Shown here piece by piece: positions 7,620-16,097 of a stretch of 64,000 nt of DNA. The notes beneath the pieces were generated by a model. That model worked only from the letters and a program-made list of their open reading frames with translations. It made no database searches and had not been told where the DNA came from. Within the stretch, counting starts at the first letter, position 1, and each line of letters starts with the position of its first letter. The position numbers and the translations under genes were made by a program. The DNA comes from Microbacterium natoriense (lineage in GTDB: Bacteria; Actinomycetota; Actinomycetes; Actinomycetales; Microbacteriaceae): assembly GCF_030816295.1 (NCBI RefSeq), contig NZ_JAUSXV010000001.1:3968001-4032000 (forward strand), written 5' to 3'.

Positions 7620-9506
7620 TCACGCTCGCGCGCGTGCCCGCAGTTCCCAGGAACGCGCGCCGGACCGCGGCGCGAACAGGATGCGCGACACCTCCGCGCC
7701 CCAGGAGCGTTCGAGGTGCGGGTCCCCGGCGGCACGCGTCTTGACCTCGACGTCGGCAGCGTCATGCGCGAGCAGCAGCGAACGCGATCCGTGGCGCCCT
7801 GGCACCAGAACACCCTCGCCGATCCGCTCGGGGACCCCGGCGCACACGACCGAGATACGGGTGCCCTCGGCGCCGACCGCGGCTCCCTCGTCGCGCACGA
7901 CCAGCTCGCCGTCGCGGAGGCGGATCTCCCGCGTCCACTGGCGATCGGCGCCGACCGGCCACGCATAGGCCGCGCTCAGGTCGATCGACCAGCCGTCGTC
8001 GAGCGACCTCATCGGCGCCTCCCACTGTCGGCCAGGCTGCTGCTCGAGCCCGTGCGGGTGCGGGAGACTGTGCCAGGCGCTGCCCAGGTACCACAGGGAG
8101 TACCGCTGATCCGAGAACGTCGTGGCCGTGTACACGCCTCGGCCGAGGTCGGCGAGCAGCGGGACGCCGTCCACCGCGACCGCGACGGATCCGAGATCGT
8201 TGTGATTGTGGCTCTCGGCGTTGTGCCCCGCCTTGGCGATGACGGCGAGCCCGCCGCTGTCGCCCGCATGCTCGCGCCGGATGCCGACGGCGATCGAGGC
8301 GAACTCGACCTGCGCGGGAAACGGCGCCCGGCGCGGTGCCGTCGCCCTCCATCGCGCATCGAACGACTCGGCGACCATGCGCCCGATCCCGCCGATCGTG
8401 TCAGCCTCCAACCCGAGGATCGTTCCTTCGCGTCGTCGGCCGGCGGCGAAGGCGGCCGTGTCGTCGAGGCCGCACAGGCGGGCGGCGCGGAACAGCGAAT
8501 GCCAGGGCGCATCGGCGCCGATGCGCGCTTCGGCGTCGGAGTAGCTCGCGACCCAGTCGTCTCCCAGCAGCATCCGCTCGGGAAAGCGAGCGAGTTCGCG
8601 CAGGCCGCCGAGTGCTCCCTCGGCGATCGCCGCTCCGATCGCCCCGACAGAGACGGCGTCGAGAAGCGCCAGGGCGTCGAAGGCCCGCCCGGCTCCCTGC
8701 CACCAGTACGCGAACCCCTCGTCGATGCCGCCGTCTGCGGGAAGCTGCGCGAGATATCGATCGACGCCGTCGACGCATCTGTCGAGCACCTGCCGACGGC
8801 GTTCTCCGTCGGTGAAAACGAGGGCGGCGGGGATGACATTGCCGACGATCCACGCCAGCCAGTTATTGATCTCGCGGTTCTCCCACCACCAGTCGTGGCG
8901 ATCCATCAGGGGCGACAGGATGCGGCGTTCGACCTCCGATCGCAGTCGTGGAATCAGGCCCGGCACGTCGGTCTCGAGCGCGTCACCGAGGACGAGGGCC
9001 GCCCATCCGGCGAGCGCCGCGGCCTCCCCCGCCCCCAGATCGAGATACGGGCGGGCGATGTCGGTGGCCATCAGCCCGCGGGAGAACGAGTCGTCGTGTG
9101 CGGACCAGCACCAGGTGGACTGCTCGCACAGGGTCCACAGGCCGTCGGCGGCCTCGAACACGCGGGCCGACGTGGGATCGATCCCCGCTGCGAGAACGGC
9201 GATGCGGATGCGGCGCTTGTGCGCGAAGTCGACGTCCTCGTATGCGCGGCGGTCGCCTGTCCGTCCGAAGGCCGACCACTGCGACAGTCGAGGAAGGATC
9301 CACGGCGTGCCGCTCTCCGCATCGGCGGCCGCGAGGATCAGGTCGCGGGCCTCGGGGGCGATCGACTTCCAGCCCTCGCGGTCGGAGACTGACGGAACCA
9401 GAACCGGCAGGTCGTCTGCGTGCGCCGCCTGCCAGATCCCTCGCAGGGCTCCGCGCTCGATCAGACCGCCGCACGTCCGGACGCCGGTCTCCGCCCCGCC
9501 GTTCAT
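7620..9506 (-). CDS. Heparinase II/III-family polysaccharide lyase (cytoplasmic)
   Basis: A 628-residue protein with an N-terminal alpha/alpha-toroid region (HDWWWENREINNWLAWIVGN, FAYWWQGAGRAFDAL) and a C-terminal beta-sandwich typical of heparinase II/III-like lyases. The signature SHNHNDLGSVAVAVDG near residue 430 contains the conserved His/Asn positions, followed by LLADLGRGVYTATTFS. The family cleaves uronic-acid-containing oligosaccharides by beta-elimination. No signal peptide is visible, so it would act inside the cell on imported oligosaccharides. The ATG at 9506 overlaps the upstream stop by 4 bp; the longer in-frame extension overlaps the acyltransferase gene and is not credible. 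Confidence 0.82.
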   Translation of the reverse strand: MNGGAETGVRTCGGLIERGALRGIWQAAHADDLPVLVPSVSDREGWKSIAPEARDLILAAADAESGTPWILPRLSQWSAFGRTGDRRAYEDVDFAHKRRIRIAVLAAGIDPTSARVFEAADGLWTLCEQSTWCWSAHDDSFSRGLMATDIARPYLDLGAGEAAALAGWAALVLGDALETDVPGLIPRLRSEVERRILSPLMDRHDWWWENREINNWLAWIVGNVIPAALVFTDGERRRQVLDRCVDGVDRYLAQLPADGGIDEGFAYWWQGAGRAFDALALLDAVSVGAIGAAIAEGALGGLRELARFPERMLLGDDWVASYSDAEARIGADAPWHSLFRAARLCGLDDTAAFAAGRRREGTILGLEADTIGGIGRMVAESFDARWRATAPRRAPFPAQVEFASIAVGIRREHAGDSGGLAVIAKAGHNAESHNHNDLGSVAVAVDGVPLLADLGRGVYTATTFSDQRYSLWYLGSAWHSLPHPHGLEQQPGRQWEAPMRSLDDGWSIDLSAAYAWPVGADRQWTREIRLRDGELVVRDEGAAVGAEGTRISVVCAGVPERIGEGVLVPGRHGSRSLLLAHDAADVEVKTRAAGDPHLERSWGAEVSRILFAPRSGARSWELRARARA

Positions 9507-11224
9507 GCCAGTCCGGCCCCGCTGCGAGGCGCCGCGTCGAGGCGCCGCGTCCGGCCGAGACGGGCCGCGGGTTCGGGTCGATGAACGCCACGCGGCCGGT
9601 ACCCGAGGGCGTCCGAGATGCCGAGCAGGTCGCTGAGATACCACACGATCGCGAGCCACATCTCGGTGCCCTGAAGCCCGGGTTCGGTCGCGACCAACCC
9701 CTGACTCACCGGAGACGGCTCGCGGAATGAGAAGCCGGCATCGGGGACCCACGTTCGCAGAGCGTCCCATAGAAGACGCGTCGCGAGCTCCTGCACCTCC
9801 GCCGCGCGGTGCCCCGTGCCGCGGGTGAGCCAGAGCGGATGCACGATGTCGAGCACGTTGCACGCGTCACGTGCGCCCGGTGAGAACCAGCGGGGTTCGC
9901 GCGCGTGGCGGAGGACCGTGTCGACCACGCGCTCCGGATGCGGCACGGAAACTCCGAACTGGGCGAACGTGCCTCGCGAGGCCCGGTAGAAGCCGTTGAC
10001 GACCGGGAGCAGACCGCGGTCGGGCGTCGCCGATCCCCACATTCCCGTGTGCGGATCCGCGTTCAACAGGAGCCAGCCGAACAGCGCCTCCTCGACACCC
10101 GCCAGCACTGCCGCTCCTGCGCTCTTCTCCCACAGCAGCGCAGTCCCGAAGGCGTCGACGTGGTGACCGGCCGTCCAGGCGTCACTGTCCCACGGCAGGC
10201 TCTCGCAGAGATCGACGACCCGTTGCGGCGTCGCGTCGGTGACCCAGGTGAGCATCGCGGGGAACTCGGAGCCCAGCAGCTCGAGCGCGTATCCCACGCT
10301 CAGCACGTGATAGGCGACGTCGTCATGCGAGAAGTCCAGGCCCTCGAGCTGCCGGCCGTCAGGCCCGAGCGGCGCGACCGTGCCGGTCTCGGCGTTCTGC
10401 CACCCCTGCAGGAGGGCGATGTGCTCGGATCGCTGGCGCTGCGGCGGCACCGCACCGAGCAGCAGATCCGCGATCTCGATCGCGTCGGCCTGGGCGCGCA
10501 CCGTGGGGGCAGCACCCGGACGGTCGGCGAACAGCATCCGCTCTTCGTTCCATGTTCGGTCGAGGATCGCGGCGGCCTCGCCGCGTGCGCGGGCGCCGAA
10601 CTGCGCGACGCGCTCCGCCAGACCAGCAGCAGCAACCGACGCGGGGCCGCTCGCCGGCTCGACACGCCAGCGGATGAACTTCGCAGGATTTCCGCCGACG
10701 ATCGCGCCGGCCGCGACGTCCTTGGTGACGACCGCGCCGGCCGCCAGCACGGAATGCGAGCCGACGGTGACGCCGTCGAGGATCACGACGTGCGAACCGA
10801 TCCAGACATCGTCGCCGATCGTGATGCCCTGCGCCGTCAGAGGCTGGCGGAACACCGGCGTGCCCGGCTCCATCGAGTGATTGAAGCCGAGGATCGAGGT
10901 GTGGGCGCCGATGCGCACGGCGTCGCCCAGGGTCACTCGGCCACGGATGACGGTGTACGCATTGATGCTGCAATCGGCGCCGGTGACGAGCTCGCCGGTC
11001 AGGTACGCCCCGGCCGCGATGTACGTGCGGTCACCGAGCCGGAGGACGTCGTGATCGACGGACGCCAGATCGGAGACGAAGCACTGCGCGCCGAGCTCGC
11101 GATCGGCGCGCCCGTCGACGAGAGCCCGCAGACGTCGACGCTGCGCCTCCTGTCGTTCGGAGTCGGCGTCGCGCCAGAAGCTCCAGGGCGAGAACTCCTG
11201 CGGATCGACCGGGGCGGTGTTCAC
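9503..11224 (-). CDS. Hexapeptide-repeat acyltransferase fused to an alpha-helical toroid-like domain
   Basis: A 573-residue two-domain protein. Residues about 50-190 are a left-handed beta-helix of the maltose/galactoside O-acetyltransferase type, with repeated [LIV]GxxxxI turns and the family ending ITIGDDVWIGSHVVILDGVTVG...GAVVTKDV..GAIVGGNPAKFI, including the conserved acetyl-CoA-site residues. Residues about 230-550 are helical and Trp/Leu/Gly rich (FGWLLLNADPHTGMWG, GTEMWLAIVWYLSDLLG), resembling an (alpha/alpha) toroid as in terpenoid-cyclase-like or glycan-processing proteins. The GTG start at 11224 overlaps the upstream stop (GTGA). It may acetylate or deacylate the imported oligosaccharide; the role of the second domain is unknown. 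Confidence 0.7.
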   Translation of the reverse strand: MNTAPVDPQEFSPWSFWRDADSERQEAQRRRLRALVDGRADRELGAQCFVSDLASVDHDVLRLGDRTYIAAGAYLTGELVTGADCSINAYTVIRGRVTLGDAVRIGAHTSILGFNHSMEPGTPVFRQPLTAQGITIGDDVWIGSHVVILDGVTVGSHSVLAAGAVVTKDVAAGAIVGGNPAKFIRWRVEPASGPASVAAAGLAERVAQFGARARGEAAAILDRTWNEERMLFADRPGAAPTVRAQADAIEIADLLLGAVPPQRQRSEHIALLQGWQNAETGTVAPLGPDGRQLEGLDFSHDDVAYHVLSVGYALELLGSEFPAMLTWVTDATPQRVVDLCESLPWDSDAWTAGHHVDAFGTALLWEKSAGAAVLAGVEEALFGWLLLNADPHTGMWGSATPDRGLLPVVNGFYRASRGTFAQFGVSVPHPERVVDTVLRHAREPRWFSPGARDACNVLDIVHPLWLTRGTGHRAAEVQELATRLLWDALRTWVPDAGFSFREPSPVSQGLVATEPGLQGTEMWLAIVWYLSDLLGISDALGYRPRGVHRPEPAARLGRTRRLDAAPRSGAGLA

Positions 11225-12195
11225 GCGCTGAGCTCCATGTCGGGCTGCGTGATCACCTGCGACAGAGCTCCTCCACGCAGCAGCGTCTCGACGTCGTCGA
11301 GCGCCGAGTCCGCGAGCCGGCGCGCCTCGGTGCCCATGGACCCTGCGATGTGCGGGGTGAGCGCGACGTTCGGCAGCGCCCGCAGCGGTGAGTCCGCCGG
11401 CAGCGGGTCGGGTTCGGTCACGTCGAGCACGGCGTCCAGTCGCCCTGAGGCGCATTCGTCGAACAGGGCGTCGTGGTCGAGGATCCAACCGCGTGCCGTG
11501 TTGATCACGGTGGCGCCGTCGCGCAGGGTCGCGAGCTGCGGTCTGCCGATCATGTGGTGGGTCTCGGGGAGCGCCGGGGCGTGCAGCGACAGCACGTCGA
11601 CGCGCCCGAGCAGCGTCTCGAGCGAGACGAGCTCGGCACCTGCGGCGGCGACGACCTCCGGCGGGACGAAGGGGTCGGACACGAGGATGTGCACGTCGTC
11701 GAGCTGGCGCAGCATCCTCACCACCCGTCGCCCGATCCGCGAGAAGCCGACGATGCCGACCGTGCGGCCGACGCTGCCATACTTCGGCGAGCCCACCAGG
11801 TCGCCCCAACCCAGCACCTCTGCGGGCGTGCGCATGTGCACGAAGGCGCGCTTGAACGCGAGGATGATCGACGCGAACGTGTACTCGGCGACGGGCACCG
11901 CGTTGGCATCGGCCGCCGAGGTCACGGTGATGCCGCGCTCCCAGAGCTCATCGGAGACGAGACCCTGCACGCTCCCCGCGGCATGCACCACGGCGCGCAG
12001 CCGCGGCATGCGGTCGAGCAGGTCGGCGTCGAGTCGCGGCGCGCCCCACGAGGTCAGCAGGATCTCGGTGTCTGCGAGGTCGCCGTCGTCGATCGGCAGC
12101 GGCGCAGACGAGGTGAGGGCGCGCAGGCGCTCGAGGCGGGGGGCGTCGAACAGCAGATCGAAGACCTCGGGACTCATCGCCGTGCGCACCCTCAC
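11221..12195 (-). CDS. D-isomer-specific 2-hydroxyacid dehydrogenase
   Basis: A 324-residue NAD-dependent dehydrogenase of the D-2-hydroxyacid family. The nucleotide-binding motif VGIVGFSRIGRRV is present, and the three catalytic residues are visible as Arg in VINTARGWILD, Glu in VTEPDPLP and His in LTPHIAGSMG. It would reduce a 2-keto acid or oxidise a 2-hydroxy acid derived from the catabolised sugar acid. I chose the GTG at 12195 because it overlaps the YesL-like stop by 4 bp, matching the coupling used throughout this operon; the ATG at 12177 is an alternative start. Confidence 0.85.
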   Translation of the reverse strand: MRVRTAMSPEVFDLLFDAPRLERLRALTSSAPLPIDDGDLADTEILLTSWGAPRLDADLLDRMPRLRAVVHAAGSVQGLVSDELWERGITVTSAADANAVPVAEYTFASIILAFKRAFVHMRTPAEVLGWGDLVGSPKYGSVGRTVGIVGFSRIGRRVVRMLRQLDDVHILVSDPFVPPEVVAAAGAELVSLETLLGRVDVLSLHAPALPETHHMIGRPQLATLRDGATVINTARGWILDHDALFDECASGRLDAVLDVTEPDPLPADSPLRALPNVALTPHIAGSMGTEARRLADSALDDVETLLRGGALSQVITQPDMELSA

Positions 12196-12860
12196 GCGCG
12201 CACCTCTTCGAGATCGAGGACCGGGCGCAGCGTGTAGCGGCCGTTCGCCCAAGCCACGTACAGCGCAGGGGCGCAGGTGAGCCCGATCGCGATCGCGGGC
12301 ATGGTGGTGAACAGCGCGAACTGCACGCTCAGCACCGCGAACGAGAGCGCGGTCAGATACCAGCGCCGCACGCTCAGGTAGAGCGCCGCCTTGACGATGT
12401 CGCGCAGGCGCGCCTGCGGCGCCTCGGCGAGCGCGACCAGGGCGACGAGTGCCGTGGCCACGGCGATCACCGTGAGAAGCGCGAGCACGGGGACCACGAC
12501 GACGGATGCCGGCAGCGCCGCCACCGCGCGAACGTCGACGAGCAGGACGACGACGGATGCCGCGGCCGCGGCGCCGATCAGCATCCCCTTGCGCCAGGTC
12601 GCCCTCCAGCCGCGCAGGAACGACCGCACCACCTGCGGCTCACCACGTCCGAACTCGCGGAACGCGGCGAACGCGCCTGTCAGCGCCGGGGCTGACAGCG
12701 GCGCGGCGAGAGCCAGCAACGGCCACGACAGTCCCGGGTCGGTCGTGATCAGCAGCACCACGAACGGGGACGCCGCGACGAGCACGAGGAAGTTCGTCAT
12801 CAGGCCGAGGTAGACGACGCCCAGGATCGTGGCCCAGGTGTCGTGCGAGATGCGTGTCAT
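12192..12860 (-). CDS. YesL/DUF624-family membrane protein
   Basis: A 222-residue integral membrane protein with five to six hydrophobic segments (about 10-40, 45-65, 90-110, 115-145, 165-190, 190-205). The DUF624/YesL family is typically encoded beside carbohydrate ABC permeases for pectin- or rhamnogalacturonan-type substrates. It follows the second permease gene by 3 bp and precedes the hydroxyacid dehydrogenase with a 4-bp overlap, so it is part of the transport operon. Its biochemical function is not established. A second YesL-like gene lies at 51192-51902 beside the other sugar ABC operon. Confidence 0.72.
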   Translation of the reverse strand: MTRISHDTWATILGVVYLGLMTNFLVLVAASPFVVLLITTDPGLSWPLLALAAPLSAPALTGAFAAFREFGRGEPQVVRSFLRGWRATWRKGMLIGAAAAASVVVLLVDVRAVAALPASVVVVPVLALLTVIAVATALVALVALAEAPQARLRDIVKAALYLSVRRWYLTALSFAVLSVQFALFTTMPAIAIGLTCAPALYVAWANGRYTLRPVLDLEEVRA

Positions 12861-12863
12861 CGG

Positions 12864-13769
12864 TCAGCCCTTCATCCCGCTGGTGGCGATGCCCTCGACG
12901 AAGTACTTCTGGCCGAGCAGGAAGATGATCGCGATCGGCAGGACCGAGATCGTCAGACCTGCGAACAGCAGCGCGTAGTTGGTGTCGAACAGATTCGAGA
13001 CGAAGCTCTTGAGGCCGAGTTGGATCGTCCACAGATCGGGGTTGCGCAGATAGATCAGCGGCCCGAGATAGTCGTTCCAGGTGTTCACGAAGGTCAGCAG
13101 GGTGAGGCTCGCGATCGCCGGGATCGACAGCGGCAGCATGATGCGACGCCAGATCCCGTACTCGCTGAGCCCGTCGAGGCGGGCGGCTTCGCTGAGCTCC
13201 TCGGGGATCGTCTCGTAGTACTGCTTCATGAGGAACACGCCGAAGGCGCCGAACGCCTGCAGCAGGATGATCGCCCACAGCGTGTTCGAGACCTTGAGGT
13301 TCGACAGCAGGATGAACTGCGGGATCATGTACGACTGCCACGGCACCGCGATCGTGCCGATGTAGGCGAGGAACAGGATGTCGCGGCCGGCGAAGCGCAT
13401 GCGGGCGAAGCCGTAGGCGGCGAACGACCCGGTGAGCACCTGGAGGAAGGTGACGCTGACCGCGAGGAACAGCGTGTTGCGGATCCAGACGAGCATGTTC
13501 GACTTCGTCCAGATGTCGACGTAGTTCTGCCAGACGAACGTCTCGGGCACCCAGACGACGGGCACGGAGAAGACCTCGTTGGCGTTCTTCAGCGAGCTCA
13601 TCACCATCCAGGCGAAGGGGGCGAGCAGGCCGATGGCCGCGATGATCAGGGCGATGTAGCCGACGATGCGTCCGGCGGTGCGACCCGCGCGCACGCGGCC
13701 GGCGGGGGCGGGCGCGCTGAGCTTTCGCAGCGTGCCCCCGGTGACGAGAACCTGTGTCTCGGTCATCAT
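12864..13769 (-). CDS. Carbohydrate ABC transporter permease (MalG-like)
   Basis: A 301-residue inner-membrane permease of the CUT1 family with six predicted transmembrane helices. The cytoplasmic EAA loop that docks the ATPase is seen as EELSEAARLDGLSEYGIWRRIMLPL. The C-terminus LLGQKYFVEGIATSGMKG is characteristic of MalG-type subunits. The ATG at 13769 overlaps the stop of the partner permease by 4 bp. No ATPase gene is in the cluster, so the complex presumably uses a shared MsmK/MsiK-type ATPase encoded elsewhere. Confidence 0.92.
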   Translation of the reverse strand: MMTETQVLVTGGTLRKLSAPAPAGRVRAGRTAGRIVGYIALIIAAIGLLAPFAWMVMSSLKNANEVFSVPVVWVPETFVWQNYVDIWTKSNMLVWIRNTLFLAVSVTFLQVLTGSFAAYGFARMRFAGRDILFLAYIGTIAVPWQSYMIPQFILLSNLKVSNTLWAIILLQAFGAFGVFLMKQYYETIPEELSEAARLDGLSEYGIWRRIMLPLSIPAIASLTLLTFVNTWNDYLGPLIYLRNPDLWTIQLGLKSFVSNLFDTNYALLFAGLTISVLPIAIIFLLGQKYFVEGIATSGMKG

Positions 13770-14704
13770 GCGCTCCGCTTCTTGTTCCAGAGGAACTGGC
13801 CGATGGTGACGAGGATGCAGAGGAAGAACAGTGCGACGGCCGCCGCGGATGCGTAGCCGAACTGCGATTCCTCGAAGCCCTTCTTGTAGATGAACTGCGA
13901 CAGGACGAGCGTCGACTGCCCGGGGCCGCCGTCGGTCATCACGAGGATCAGGTCGAAGATCTTGAAGGAGTTGATCGTGAGCATCACGGTGACGAAGAAC
14001 ATCGTCGGCCGCAGGCACGGCAGCGTGACGTTGACGAAGCGCTGCCACACGCTCGCACCGTCCACCCTGGCTGCCTCGTGCAACTCACGCGGCACGGTCT
14101 GGAGCCCCGCGAGGAACAGGATCATGTAGTACCCCATGTCGCGCCAGGTGCTGACGATGACCACTGCGGGCATCGCCCACTCCGACGAGGTGAGCCACCC
14201 CGGGGGTGAGGAGATGCCGATCGTGCGGAGGATCTCGTTGATGGGTCCGTAGTCGGGGCTGAAGAGCAGATTCCACACGACGGCGATCGCGACGATCGAG
14301 GTGATGTAGGGGAAGAACGCGGCGGTGCGGAAGAAGGCGACACCGCGGAGCTTGTTGTTCAGCAGCAGCGCGAGTCCCAGCGAGACGACGATCGTCAGCG
14401 GGATGTGCATGACCGAGTAGTACAGCGTGTTGAGGAACGCGATGCGGAAGCTGCCGTCGCCGACCAGGCGCTGGAAGTTCGCCAACCCCACCCAGTCGGC
14501 CTTGCCGAAGACGTTCCAGTTCGTGAACGCCATGTAGAAGAGGATCAGCACCGGCAGCAGGGTGAGGAACCCGAATCCGATGAAGTTCGGCAGGATGAAG
14601 CTCCAGCCGATCAGTGCGTTGCGGCGACGCAGCGCCGAACGGCGCCGGGGCGGCGTGGCCGGCCGCACGTCCGTGCCGTGGGGCGGGGCCTCGGTGATGG
14701 TCAT
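13766..14704 (-). CDS. Carbohydrate ABC transporter permease (MalF/UgpA-like)
   Basis: A 312-residue CUT1-family permease with six predicted transmembrane segments after a basic cytoplasmic N-terminus. The EAA motif is seen as RELHEAARVDGASVWQRFVNVTLP, and the sequence FDLILVMTDGGPGQST is typical of MalF/UgpA/LacF subunits. It is paired with the downstream permease (4-bp overlap) and the upstream binding protein. The 70-bp gap to the binding-protein gene contains a strong hairpin (14740-14770). Confidence 0.92.
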   Translation of the reverse strand: MTITEAPPHGTDVRPATPPRRRSALRRRNALIGWSFILPNFIGFGFLTLLPVLILFYMAFTNWNVFGKADWVGLANFQRLVGDGSFRIAFLNTLYYSVMHIPLTIVVSLGLALLLNNKLRGVAFFRTAAFFPYITSIVAIAVVWNLLFSPDYGPINEILRTIGISSPPGWLTSSEWAMPAVVIVSTWRDMGYYMILFLAGLQTVPRELHEAARVDGASVWQRFVNVTLPCLRPTMFFVTVMLTINSFKIFDLILVMTDGGPGQSTLVLSQFIYKKGFEESQFGYASAAAVALFFLCILVTIGQFLWNKKRSA

Positions 14705-14739
14705 GTCTCTCGTCTCCTGTGTGCGGCGTGGGGTGCCTG

Positions 14740-14770
14740 CTCGGGGGCCGGCCGTCGGCCGGCCCCCGAG
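14740..14770. terminator. Perfect 14-bp stem-loop between binding-protein and permease genes
   Basis: Arms 14740-14753 and 14757-14770 (CTCGGGGGCCGGCC and its complement) are perfect around a 3-base loop GTC. There is no U-tract on the transcribed strand, so it is more likely an attenuator or 3' mRNA stabiliser that raises binding-protein over permease expression than a full terminator. Confidence 0.6.
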
Positions 14771-14774
14771 AGGA

Positions 14775-16055
14775 TCAGCCGACTTCGTTCTTCACGCGGT
14801 CTTCAGCCGTCTTGATCGCGTCGTCGATCGACGCCGAGCCCGACATGACGGCGGTGTGCAGGTCTGCGAGGATGCCCTGGATCGTCGCCGTCTTGCTCGA
14901 CGTCGGGTTCTCGGGGAGGACCTTGTGGGTGGACCACGCGAACTTCGAGAGCTCGTCGGACGGCGCACCCTCGACGGCGAAGTAGCTGTCGACCACGGCG
15001 TCGTTCGTCAGAGCCGGCGTGATGCCGATCTCGGCGAGCGCCTGCGCGCCCTCCTCCGACGCGGCGAACTCGAGGAACTGCTTGGCCGCATCGGCCTTCG
15101 CGCCGTCGATGTTCGCGTTGATGCCGAAGCCGGTCGGGTCGCCGAAGGTCACCGGGGTGTTGTCGGTGCCCGCGGTCTTGGCGTCGAGCTGCGGTGCAGG
15201 AGCGATGCCCCATTCGAAGTCGTTCGCGTCTCCCGACGCCTGCTGCGCGATCAGGGTCGCCGTGTACCACGTGCCCATCAGCATCATCGCGGCCTTCTGG
15301 GTGCCGAACTCACCCTGGTAGGTGAGCTGGTTGGCGGTGGAGGTGTTGAAGTCGACCTGGTCTCCTGCGTCCTGCAGCGCCAGCGTGTTGTCGTAGTAGT
15401 CCTTGAAGTTGCCGTAGTCGCCGTCGAGGACGCTGGTGCCGGTCTGCGCGTTCGCGAAGCCCTGCACGGTGGACTGCCAGCGGTGCAGGTACGCGCCCTT
15501 CACGGTGTCGGTGGTCAGGGCCGCAGCCGCGTCGGCGTAGTCGTCCCAGGTCCACGAGCCGTCCGGGTATTCGACGCCTGCTGCGTCGAACAGATCCTTG
15601 TCGTAGAAGAGCACCCAGGAGTCCTGCCGGTAGGGCACCGCATACGAGGCGCCGTCGACCTTGTAGGAGTCGGCGCCGCTGATGCCGTCGGGGAGCTTCA
15701 CGTCGGAGACGTCGAGAAGCTGACCGCCCTCCTGGAAGGTGGTGACGTACTTGACCTCCTTCTGGGTGATGATGTCGGGGCCGGACCCGGCGGCGAGGTC
15801 GGCGGTGACGAGAGTGTTGTACTCGGCGGCGTCGTACTCCTTGAGTTCGATCGTGACGTTCGGGTGCTCCTTCGTGAAGGCGTCGGCGAGCGTCTGGAAC
15901 TCCGGGGTGGTGTCGATGCTCCACCCGGAGAGCGTCAGAGTGATGGGCGCGTCGGGGTCGGCGCTCTCAGCGGCATCGGTGCCGCCCGAGCAGCCGGCGA
16001 GGGCCAGGGCCGCGACTGCGGCGATGCTGCCGGCGGCGAGGATCTTGCGGTTCAT
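14775..16055 (-). CDS. Sugar ABC transporter substrate-binding lipoprotein
   Basis: A 426-residue extracellular solute-binding protein of family 1. The N-terminus is a lipoprotein signal peptide ending in the lipobox LAGC (MNRKIL..ALALAGCSGG). The mature chain shows the usual family 1 pattern: ITLTLSGW, DAFTKEHPNVTIELKEY, VTADLAAGSGPDIITQ, then YAVPYRQDSWVLFYDKDLFD and DGSWTWDDY. I chose the ATG at 16055 because AAGGAG lies 10 bases upstream; a start at 16076 is poor. It captures the oligosaccharide released by extracellular lyases and hands it to the two permeases downstream. Confidence 0.93.
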   Translation of the reverse strand: MNRKILAAGSIAAVAALALAGCSGGTDAAESADPDAPITLTLSGWSIDTTPEFQTLADAFTKEHPNVTIELKEYDAAEYNTLVTADLAAGSGPDIITQKEVKYVTTFQEGGQLLDVSDVKLPDGISGADSYKVDGASYAVPYRQDSWVLFYDKDLFDAAGVEYPDGSWTWDDYADAAAALTTDTVKGAYLHRWQSTVQGFANAQTGTSVLDGDYGNFKDYYDNTLALQDAGDQVDFNTSTANQLTYQGEFGTQKAAMMLMGTWYTATLIAQQASGDANDFEWGIAPAPQLDAKTAGTDNTPVTFGDPTGFGINANIDGAKADAAKQFLEFAASEEGAQALAEIGITPALTNDAVVDSYFAVEGAPSDELSKFAWSTHKVLPENPTSSKTATIQGILADLHTAVMSGSASIDDAIKTAEDRVKNEVG

Positions 16056-16097
16056 GAGGGTACTGCTCCTTTGCAATTGCGGGTAGGTGCGTCCGGC

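Noticed and set aside
8009..9730. Large open frames on both strands across the heparinase-like gene
   Set aside because: They are high-GC shadow frames with Arg/Ser/Pro-biased composition and no recognisable motifs.
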